From Diphasiastrum complanatum (taxonomy: Eukaryota > Streptophyta > Lycopodiopsida > Lycopodiales > Lycopodiaceae), in contig CM055099.1 in NCBI GenBank assembly GCA_029204225.1, positions 46,626,042-46,690,041 on the forward strand: a DNA stretch of 64,000 nt, written 5' to 3'. The position numbers and the translations under genes were made by a program. The first letter of the stretch is position 1. The number at the start of each line of letters is the position of its first letter. The notes beneath the pieces are model-generated. The model did not search any database, was not told where the DNA came from, and saw only the letters and a program-made list of their open reading frames with translations. Positions 22,806 to 32,841 of the stretch are shown here, piece by piece.

Positions 22806-23525
22806 TGTACACCAATCCTTGGATACACTGAAGAAGGATGATGTAACTTCCATAAAAAGCATCTCTGTGGGATATGGTGAGAATAACAATGATGAGAGAG
22901 TTTTCAATCCCGTCACTAAGAGGGTAATAGTGAGTAGGGATGTACTTTTTATGAAGGACATGCTTGTGAAATGACAATGCTACTAATCATCTTGATGCCA
23001 AAGACCATGCTAGGATGGAGGAGGATCTTCAAAGTGATGGAGAGCTTGAGGATCCATCTCAAGATCCAAGGACTCCAAGAAGATCCACAAGAGCAAGGGA
23101 CAAGACATTGAGGCTCACTTATGATGGCAAAGGTGATCAAAGGGAAGGCACTTCATCTTTCACCTCTTACACTTTTATTACTTCAATGCTTGATGAACCA
23201 ACTTGCTATGAAGATGCTTGTAGATCAAAGGGTTGGTTGGATGCTATGCAAGTGGAGTATGATGCTCTCATGGAGAATTATACTTGGGATCTTGTAAATC
23301 TTCCTCAAGGGAAGAAACCACTTGATTGCAAGTGGGTGTATAGATTGAAGTATAATCAAGATGGATCAATATGTAAGCATAAAGCTAGGCTTGTATAGCA
23401 AAAAGTTTTTTGCAAACCAATGCAAACCAAAGGAATTGATTATGATGAAACATTTGCTCCTGTGGCTAAGCTTGTTACAATTAGATTGATCATTGGTCTT
23501 GCTACTACCTTCAATTGGGCTAAAA
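22806..23525 (+). pseudogene. Copia integrase tail and N-terminal RT fragment
   Basis: Frames read KSISVGYGENNNDERVF and VSRDVLF (integrase C-terminal GKGY-like region). Then come an acidic linker with DPRTPRRSTRARDK and the start of copia reverse transcriptase (WLDAMQVEYDALMENYTW, CKWVYRLKYNQDGSICK, GIDYDETFAPVAKLVTIR). The coding sequence is cut within RT at about 23525. The next ~400 bp are not coding. This piece faces right, whereas the matching RT-RNase H half at 24.5-25.8 kb faces left. Confidence 0.7.
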
Positions 23526-23934
23526 TCAACAATAGAAATTATTTTAATTATATCCACCAAAGATCAATATCTCCAAGATTAGCTAACAAGCAAGATGACA
23601 TAACTGTGGAAAAATATGAATCACTAAGATCCAATATGTCCCTTTGATCTTTGGTTATGAGAACTACACCACATCTAGCACCATTGACAATGTAGAAATC
23701 TAACATCTACTACACATAAAAGATGCAAACTCAATGAGATCTTGATCAAACAACAAATGTACGCTAAAATGAAGTTTTTGTCCATGCAATAATAGTAAGG
23801 TACTGTATTTCACATGTGTGGATTCAATAAACAGCATACAATTGCATTCTACACACAAGATTGCAAGATATCAACACTATAGTGCATCAATGAGTATAGA
23901 ACCCCAAAGAGAACTCATGTATAACCATGAATGA

Positions 23935-24150
<216 letters not shown>

Positions 24151-24230
24151 CTTCCCATGCTTGTACACTATTTATAAGAGGTCTATGCCCTATTTGGATG
24201 TCCTTCTCCCATCCTATCAACAATAGGAAA

Positions 24231-24460
24231 TTTTTGGATCTATTCCACATCCTACACAAAAATAGACTAGTTTTAATGTACCAAAATATTCAGATTTGAA
24301 TCTTCCCAAACTCGACCTACTACATTTCCCACGCTTTTCCAAAGTGGTGATTCAAATGATCTTAGACTAAAAATAACATCAAAAAGTTTATCTCTATTGA
24401 AATGCATATTGATGTAAATTGCCAAATGAACTAGATCAAACTAGTTGACAATTTCTCACA
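24231..24460 (-). mobile_element. 3' LTR portion of minus-strand copia element
   Basis: The LTR boundary is set by TGTGAGAAATTG (minus strand, starting 24460), directly after a polypurine tract AATTGAAGAGGGAG (24461-24474 on the complement). The distal end of the LTR was not located; it may include the GA tract. Confidence 0.6.
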
Positions 24461-25840
24461 CTCCCTCTTCAATTAGTTTTAGCATAGACTTTGAAAGTAC
24501 ACCAAGTGATGTTCTATGCTTTGTAAACAAGTCTTTTCCAAGTGCTTTGGTTAAGATATTAGCTACACATTCCCTTGATGAGATATGTTGAAGCTTCACC
24601 TCCTTTTCCATGACTTGTTCCATCACAAAATGATATGCCACCTCAACATGCTTGCTCCTTGCATGAAAGATAGGATTGCTCCCCAATCTTTGGGCTGATA
24701 GGTTGTCACAAAATATGATTGGTCTCTCTGAAAAATCCAGCAAGTTAAGATCCTTCAACATCCTTTTGATCCATAACATCTCCTCTGTGCATGATGTAAG
24801 TGCTTTGTACTCGGCCTCACTAGATGACACCGAGTTAGTAGCTTGTTTTTTCGACACCCATGAGATAGCTCCATCACCTATGAAAATAGCATGTGGACTT
24901 ATGGATATTTTATCCATTTGATCTCTTGCATAATCCAAATCTGAATAACCATACAAGTTAGGTGATAATCCATTGTAAACAATGCCAGAATCTTTAGAAC
25001 CCGAGATGTATCTTAGCACCATCTTTCCTAGCTTCCAATGCTCTTCACTAGGATCTTGCATAAATTGGCATAATATACCAACACAATAGCTTAGATCAGG
25101 TTTTATGATGGTTAGATATATGAGTGAACCAACTAGCTTTCTATAGAGAGTAATGACCTCGAAGGATCTTTCATTATAGTGAGCTTACATTTGACTCCAT
25201 AGGTGTATCACAAGGCTTAGCATCTAACAAATGAAATCTTTTTAGAATAGAGTTAGATACTTCTCTTGACAAATGAAATTATATTGAGAAGATATAAACA
25301 CTTCTATTCCCTAGATATAATGTAAATGTCCAAGATCATGCACCTCAAAGTCCTTCTTGAGTGCAATCTTGATATCATCAATATCTTGATTGTTGTCTCC
25401 ACTCATTATGATATCATCCACATAGATTAGAAGCATAGTAACATGATTTTTAACAAATCTATAATAAAGTGAATGATCATACTCACTCATAAAAAAGTTT
25501 TTTCATGTGTTAAGATTAGCATACCAACTCCTTGGTGCTTGCTTAAGACCATACAAACTCTTTTGTAGAAAACAAACATGATTAGGCTTGCCATGTGAGA
25601 TGTAGCCCTCAAGTTGCTCCATGTACACTTCCTCCTCAAGATCACCATTAAAGAATGCATGAGTAATATATCCAATTGCCATAGATCCCATCCAAAAAGA
25701 GTTGCAAGAGAGATGATCACCCGAATGCTTACCATCTTTGCCATGGGTGCAAAGGTTTCATCATTGTCAATATCATGTTCTTGCTCATATACTTTATCCC
25801 TATGGCCAAATTACACGTATTCCACTTGTTGTGATTGATT
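24461..25840 (-). pseudogene. Copia reverse transcriptase-RNase H fragment
   Basis: The minus strand encodes the second half of copia pol. RT carries SLYGLKQAPRSWYANL and the active-site YVDDIIMSGD (about 25390-25430). RNase H begins near 25060 (GKMVLRYISGSKDSGIVYN) and has AISWVSKKQATNSVSSSEAEYKA and FCDNLSAQ. It ends LIEEGV just before the polypurine tract. Several stops lie between the RT blocks, so it is inactive, but the YVDD catalytic motif is intact. The upstream gag, protease and integrase are absent. Confidence 0.8.
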
Positions 25841-26408
<568 letters not shown>

Positions 26409-27003
26409 TATTATCCTCCACTCTTTCCTTATCTTCTTTGTATTTTATTCTTTCTCTCTATCTTTGCCAACGTAATCATTGGTGTTACATTTCTTAAGAC
26501 AAGAAGATTAGTGGAACGTAGTTCTACTTTGTTTTCTTGTCTTATCTTAGCATGTTTTGCTTGTGTTTTAGCTATGTTTTGATATTTTTGAGCTCTCTTT
26601 TACGGTGAAACCACTTCCACTATAGACATTGCTCTTATAGGCACAAACTTTCCATTCTTTAATTGACACATCAACCTCACTAGAACAAGGCAAAGAAAAA
26701 AATGGAAAACTTAGGTGTGAAATAATATTATCTATAGTACAAGTGGTTTCACTATAAAAGAGAGAGAGTTGAGAAATACTTAGACATGTCGCAAAGGAAT
26801 GACATGTTGGCATTTTACTTCATTTGCTCAAAGTGAATTAATCTTTTAAACATTACGGTTTTAGCCTTGTGTGTCAGTTGCTTTATGGAAAAAGATTATA
26901 AACTGAAATGTAATGTAGATTATCATTTGTAAAAGCGAAATATGATACATTTTTTTATGATCACACAAAGATTCACTACATAGCATATCTCTACAGATAT
27001 CAC

Positions 27004-27264
27004 CTAATCTATATGCAATACTTTCTTAACCGAGAATCCGGTAACTCGGTTATCTTCTAAGAGAAAATATTTCTCAAACAGTGCTATTTCACAACCAAAA
27101 TCTGAACCAAAGATTAACTTAAAAGAATATATTGTTAGCATGAATTTCATCTCTTGCATCAACTCATGGATCTCAGTTCTCACTAGGATCAAGTTGATTC
27201 CTACCAGCAAGGAACAGGTTTCAACAAACCACCATCTTTGAATAGAATTTCCTAGTTCTAACAC
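27004..27264 (-). other. Possible short coding fragment, unknown
   Basis: An 86-codon minus-strand frame (LELGNSIQRWWFVETCSLL, VGINLILVRTEIHELMQE) has protein-like composition and no repeats. I do not recognise it, and no splice partners or promoter were identified. It may be a gene fragment or chance. The surrounding 26406-27376 region holds nothing else I can name. Confidence 0.2.
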
Positions 27265-27375
27265 AAATCAATCAGACTTGTAGTCAGCAACTCTTCTACT
27301 ACAAGAATGTTTTTCTAATTTCCTTCTCTTAAATCTTTTAACTAGATATCTACTATAATCCTACAAGGATTTTTG

Positions 27376-28007
<632 letters not shown>

Positions 28008-28149
28008 CTAAGGCCCAATGTTGGATTCACACACGTAGGATGCCAACTGGTCACCTGTTTCTAATACTTATGACTCTCTACTTCAGTTATGTAGTGTTTG
28101 GGCTTATTGTAGAAGCCTCTTGCCATATTCTAGAATATTTGATGTCGTT

Positions 28150-28640
28150 CTCGAAATCAGAAAACAATCTACATCAAAGAATGTAGAAAGAGTATTGCCA
28201 ATGAGAAAAAAAAAGCTGAAGCAAATGTTGCTTCAGGTAGTGAGCAAGAAAGACTATTTTATTCCACTAAAGAGACTAGTTGGCTTTATGTAGGTGATAG
28301 TTCTAGTCGGTATATTGACTCTGGAGCCACTCAACACATGACATCTCAAAAAGAATGGTTTTCTTCCTTAGAAGAAGTGCCTCAAGAAGGAAAATTATTA
28401 CTGGGAGATAATAGTTGTCTTGAAATTCAAGGTTAGGGAGTAGTCCCCGTTATATTGCTTGATGGAACTACAATTTGACATCAATTCTTTTATTGTCGAA
28501 GATGCAAAGGGAAAAATTGTAGCCAAAGGAGTACGAGAAGAAAATTTGTTCAGGTTGTATTCAAAAAGTCCTCATGTACTGCTATGATGGGCTATGGAAA
28601 TAAATGTTCTGATCTAGAAGTATGGCATCAGAGGTTTGGC
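28150..28640 (+). pseudogene. Copia protease and pre-integrase fragment
   Basis: A frame reads SSSRYIDSGATQHMTSQ, with the DSGA catalytic motif of copia aspartic protease, followed by EGKLLLGDNSCLEIQG. A later frame has LEVWHQRFG, the start of the Gag-pre-integrase domain. Sequence then jumps to a tandem repeat at 28641. No LTR or other pol domain remains, and the family differs from the other copia elements here. Confidence 0.65.
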
Positions 28641-29372
28641 AAGAATTGGTCACATTCAATAAAAAACGGTAAGAACCTTGGACAATGGGAGGTGTTCACA
28701 GGTTTGTGGGCTGGACACGAACCCACAGGACCATTTGTAGCTCAATTCCGACGTCGTTTGTCCGAAAACGACCTTTTTGCCGAGGGGAATGCTACTAAAT
28801 GGACTACTTTCCAACATCCCCGAGAAACCAGTCCAGTGTCATCAAACGAACCCCGTTTTTCATAATGTATGTTTCATCTTGTACTGTAGGCGGATACGAA
28901 CCTCAAGACTAAACTGGGCTCCAAATTGTTCAATACTCACAGCGAAATGTGCGTCCGAACCAGAAACCATAAACGTAGTGCTGACATTCTAGGCCTGTCG
29001 AGCTAGGAATTGGTCGGATTCAGTAAAAAATGGTCAGAACTATGGACGCGGGATGTGTCCACAGGTTTGTGGGCTCAACATGACTCCACAGGACCATTTG
29101 CAGCTCAATTTCGATGTCGTTGGTTCGGAAACACCCTTTCTATCGAGGGGAATGCCACTAAATGGACTACTTTCTAGCATCCCCGAGAACTGATCCAGTG
29201 TCAACAAACGGAGTCCATTTTGCAAGAAGTTTGTTCCATCTTGTGCTGCACGCCGAGACAAACCTATAGGACCCTAAAAGTAGTATAGGAAAATTAGGCC
29301 TATCGGGCGACCAAAAACAGGTCGAATCCGATCGAATGCCCTCGAAACTTTGGACAAGCTAGTACTGGAGTC
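28641..29372. repeat. 364-bp tandem duplication, with a third partial unit
   Basis: Unit 1 starts at 28641 (AAGAATTGGTCACATTCAAT) and unit 2 at about 29005 (AGGAATTGGTCGGATTCAGT). They stay collinear for about 265 bp, with shared blocks such as CACAGGTTTGTGGGCT and GGGGAATGC-ACTAAATGGAC. A weaker third start lies near 29297. The array ends next to the reverse complement of a copia primer-binding site (GTCTCTGATACCA, 29373-29385), so it may be the leader of a minus-strand element. Confidence 0.75.
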
Positions 29373-29696
29373 TCTGATACCATAGTTGGTTCAAATCAAC
29401 CTAGAAGCTCCATCACAACACTAATATTTGCATCATTCACCTTGCACAAAATGACAATAATGTCTTTCTCCGATGGCTCAGCCTCAAACCCATTTAATAA
29501 CGAGCATCCTGAAAGCTATATGTACTATCGTTAGAAATCTGACCCACGATGTTGTGCTAATAGTCCGCCTACTTTGTACATTCAAAGGCGGATGTATAAA
29601 TGTAGAAGATTGTCGGCCGTCCATTGCCCCTCAACCCCTTTCCTGAAAAATGTGACACTGCCCTCCCATTTGGAAATGTGTCTCCATGCGTATCAA

Positions 29697-30290
29697 AGAG
29701 TGTACACGAGTGAATTTGGAAATTTTTTGTGTATGATGTATTTCAAAATTTTGTAAAACTTATTCTTTGTCCAAGATTTTGACAAACAAAATTTTATTAA
29801 AGACTTGCATTTTTCCAAAGACTCGATTTTTTTCAAAGACTCGCATTTTTTTAAAGATTCGAATTTTTTTTCCAAAGACTCGAATTGTTTCCAAAGGATC
29901 GAAGTTTTCAAAGACTCAAATTTTTCCACAGACTCGAATTTTTTCAAAGGATCGAATTTTTTCAAAGACTCGAATTTTTTCAAAGACTTGAATTTTTCCA
30001 AAGACTAGAATTTTTCCAAAGACTTGAAGTTTTTCAAAGACTCGAATTTTTTCAAAGGATGGAATTTTTCCAATCCAATGTTGAGCTTCGCAAAGAAGGA
30101 TTTTCCGATCCTAGATCGGATCAGATCAAGGTGGATTTATTCCGACCCTTTGTATATTTTCGACCCTTTGTATATTTTTCGACCCAGAGTAAAATCCGAC
30201 CCTTTGTATATTTTCGACCCTTTGTACTGTCAACTATATCAAAGATTGTACACGAGTGAATTTGGAAATGTGTCCCTATGCGTACTAAAG
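29697..30290. repeat. About 21-bp tandem array, part 1, with flanking direct repeats
   Basis: From about 29765 to 30070, units close to AAAGACTCGAATTTTTTC recur every 20-22 bp. They are followed by CGACCCTTTGTATATTTT repeats (30146-30220). A 35-bp block containing TGTACACGAGTGAATTTGG occurs on both sides (29699 and 30247), suggesting a larger duplicated unit of about 550 bp. Confidence 0.85.
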
Positions 30291-30355
30291 ACTAAACTCT
30301 AAATCCAAAACCCTAAACCCAGAGTACAATCCGACTCTTTGTACTGTAAACTCAG

Positions 30356-30735
30356 AATTTTTCCAAAGACTCGAATTTTTTTTTGAAAACTCGATTTTTT
30401 TTTAGGACTCGAATTTTTCTGAAGAAACAATTTTTTTTATAAAGACTCGAATTTTTTTTTCTAAGACTCGAATTTTTTCAAGGACTCGAATTTTTCCGAA
30501 GACTCGAATTTTTCTGAAGATTTGAATTTTCCAAAGACTCGAATTTTTCCGAAGACTCGAATTATTTTTCCAAAGACTCGAATTTTGCCCGAGACTCGAA
30601 TTTTGCCCAAGACTCAAATTTGTCTGAAGATTCGAATTTTTCCAAAAGATCAATTTTTTCCAAAGACTCGAATGTTTTCAAAGATTCGAATTTCTTCGAA
30701 GACTCGAATTTTTCCGAAGACTCGAATTTTTTCGA
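30356..30735. repeat. About 21-bp tandem array, part 2
   Basis: The same AAAGACTCGAATTTTTCC-type unit resumes, more degenerate, with CCGAAGACTCGAATTTT variants. Open frames on both strands are products of the repeat. It ends at a TTGAGCTTGGCAAAGAAGGA block that is also present at 30082 after part 1 (TTGAGCTTCGCAAAGAAGGA). Confidence 0.85.
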
Positions 30736-30794
30736 CCCAACGTTGAGCTTGGCAAAGAAGGATATATATACATATATCATATATATAAAAATCT

Positions 30795-30797
<3 letters not shown>

Positions 30798-30852
<55 letters not shown>
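30798..30852. repeat. (TC)n microsatellite
   Basis: About 27 TC units, preceded by a short ATATATACATATAT stretch. Confidence 0.95.
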
Positions 30853-30853
<1 letters not shown>

Positions 30854-30960
30854 TCTTATCAACAAACCAGCTAAAATAGTTTAAAAACATTTACCATTTA
30901 ACGAAAACATGAAATAAAGGAGCTTGCAAGATATATGAAATATAAATTTTATTTTAAAGG

Positions 30961-31632
30961 TCAGAGAGTTATCCTATACAAGTAGGTGGTTGCAATAAAA
31001 ACCCACACCACGCTAAGGTTCAAAGACAAATTGTATGAACTAAAAACGTAAATAGAGCAAAATAAGCAGCGTTTATATAGAGACGTTATTATCACTTTGA
31101 GAGTTAAACGACTCGTGAAGAGACGAATTGAATCGAGGAGGAGATCGACACGGAGATTGGAACGCTGTCTATGGAAGATTTTTTCCATCTGTTTGATGAT
31201 TGCCATCTTTACTAAGCAACATTGAAGCTCTAGGCGCTCTTGTAGAAGGTGAAGATGTAATTTGAGACAACGGTGACAGCAGTTTGGAACCAATGATGGC
31301 AGGTAGGTGTGTAGCAAAGGAGCGACTGGTTTTCTAGCGAAGGAGCTGTGGGGATGGAGGAGTGCGACCCGATATGTCCTGATGGCTGTAGCGATTGAAG
31401 AAGCCACGATGAAGCAAGGTGTGGCAATGTTTCCCTATGCCAGTGTTAAGGCAGGAGCGGCCGTGAGGCTGAAACCCACCAACCCCCTTTTCCAATATCT
31501 CTTATTTTATCGATTCTGTCTTTTTGCAAACAAACAGTGATGGCTATGGCGATGGCAATGGCGTCTTCTTCAAACTTCAGGAGTTTGTCCGATCTCAAAT
31601 TTTCTTTTGATCCAATGCACTATTGCGAGAAC
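30961..31632. other. Possible first exons of unknown genes on either strand
   Basis: Plus strand: an ATG-rich start at 31537 (MAMAMASSSNFRSLSDLKFSF) looks like a genuine N-terminus but is cut by the palindromic insert at 31633. Minus strand: a 148-codon frame (31407 leftwards, MASSIATAIRTYRVALLHPH) is plausible but its C-terminal half looks random. Neither is recognised. Confidence 0.2.
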
Positions 31633-31732
31633 ATAACGGGCCCGTTAACAAGTTTTTTTTTGGGAGGCGAGCCCGGGAGGGCTGCCCCCCCCCCCCCCCC
31701 CCCAAAAAAAAAACTTGTAACGGCCCCGTAAT
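31633..31732. mobile_element. 100-bp palindromic MITE-like insertion with poly-C core
   Basis: About 32-bp imperfect inverted ends face each other. The left end is ATAACGGGCCCGTTAACAAG plus T9GGG. The right is CCC plus A10, then CTTGTAACGGCCCCGTAAT. The centre contains AGCCCGGGAGGGCTGC and a run of about 19 C. No target duplication is certain. Confidence 0.55.
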
Positions 31733-31740
31733 CTAATACT

Positions 31741-31967
31741 TGCCATGTCATCAATCCATGAGAGATGCATTAAATGAATAGAAGTTTGAAAACGGATTGA
31801 TGACATGGAAAAGACAAAATACAAAAGAGATCTTTGTCACTAGGATTGATGAGTTGTATCACGAGGTATAAAAACGGATTGATGAGTTGTAACACCAAGG
31901 AGTCTAAACAGAATGTTTTCACATGGATTGATGACCTGGACAAAGGCCATCGAAACTCTATAAAAGG
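31741..31967 (+). promoter_or_regulatory. Iterated GGATTGATGA motif followed by TATA box
   Basis: GGATTGATGA recurs at 31794, 31843, 31876 and 31925, with an inverted copy in 31741-31760. TATAAAAGG follows at 31959-31967. This layout suits a promoter for the gene starting downstream. Reiterated short motifs near a transposase promoter also recall the subterminal repeats of DNA transposons (inference). Confidence 0.6.
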
Positions 31968-31978
31968 AGGTTCAACGA

Positions 31979-32120
31979 GAGTTTAGTTCTTAGAATAAAA
32001 GATTTTAGAACCACCCTTTGGAACCTCTGGAAGCTCAGTAATAAGCTCATGCCTCGAGTTTAGTTTTTTAGAATAAAGTTTTAGAACCACCTCTAGAAGC
32101 TCAGGAAGCTCCGAAAGCTG
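31979..32120. repeat. Direct duplication of about 65 bp in the 5'UTR
   Basis: GAGTTTAGTT-TTAGAATAAA, with TTTTAGAACCACC and an AAGCTCAG/GGAAGCTC end, occurs at 31979-32040 and again at 32057-32115. Both copies lie between the TATA box and the 5'UTR donor at 32162. Confidence 0.7.
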
Positions 32121-32230
32121 ATGTGTCATTTTTTAAAATTTATGCAAGTGAGCGCTTAAAGGTAAGTCATTCAGTACACTTGTTAGTATGTTTTTAACCT
32201 ATATGCATATTTTTTAAGCTCCTAAGTGTA

Positions 32231-32284
<54 letters not shown>

Positions 32285-32285
32285 G

Positions 32286-32316
<31 letters not shown>

Positions 32317-32340
32317 GATTTATACATATAAAAAAAAAAA

Positions 32341-32396
32341 TTCTCTCAAAGAGAGAGGAGGAGGGAGCCCACCCTCCTCCTCTCTCTTTGAGAGAA
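32341..32396. repeat. Perfect 25-bp inverted repeat (hairpin)
   Basis: Arms 32341-32365 and 32372-32396 are exact reverse complements (TTCTCTCAAAGAGAGAGG...), with a 6-nt loop AGCCCA. TA repeats lie on both sides (32239-32317 and 32409-32433). A second GGAGGAGGGAGCCCACCC copy follows at 32455. It lies within the predicted 5'UTR intron (32162-32841). Confidence 0.9.
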
Positions 32397-32479
32397 AAGT
32401 ATGTACTTTATATATATATATATATATATATATGACTTGAAACAATGAGAGAGGGAGGAGGGAGCCCACCCCTCCCAAG

Positions 32480-32752
32480 GGCTTAGGCTAAGGGTTAAGT
32501 GGTAAGGACCACGGACCAAGGGCTAAGGCTTAAGGGCCAAAGGACCAAGTGCTAAGACTGAGGGCCTAGGGGCAAGTGCCAAGGGCAAGGGCCAAGAGCT
32601 AAAAATTAAGGGCAAAATGCTAAGGCTAAGGGCCGAGGGTTAAGGACCTTGTGTTAAGGGTTGGTTCATGGGGTTAAGGGTCAAGGGTTAATGGCCTAGG
32701 GGCAAGGGCCAACGGCTACGGGCTAAGGGCCAAGAGCTAAGGGCTAAGGTTT
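32480..32752. repeat. Degenerate 6-8-bp AAGGGC-type array
   Basis: Variants of (T)AAGGGC(C/T/A) repeat for about 270 bp (CTAAGGGCC, GGCAAGGGCC, CTAAGGGTTAAG). The period wanders, and it resembles decayed telomere-like or slippage-generated sequence. It lies within the predicted 5'UTR intron. Confidence 0.8.
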
Positions 32753-32841
32753 CATAATTTTGTTAGTCTCATATTTTTGCTAATTATACTTTCAGTAGCA
32801 TTGCAAATCCTAACATAAAGTGTACTTATATTTTTTTTTAG

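Noticed and set aside
29374-29400. tRNA-like B box GGTTCAAATC
   Set aside because: No A box, anticodon stem or acceptor pairing around it.
29693-30780. KFESLKK/FKDSNFF-type proteins on both strands
   Set aside because: Both come from a 21-bp repeat lacking stops; not evidence of a coding gene.
32480-32752. True interstitial telomere tract
   Set aside because: The period and sequence vary too much from TTTAGGG to claim more than a loose resemblance.
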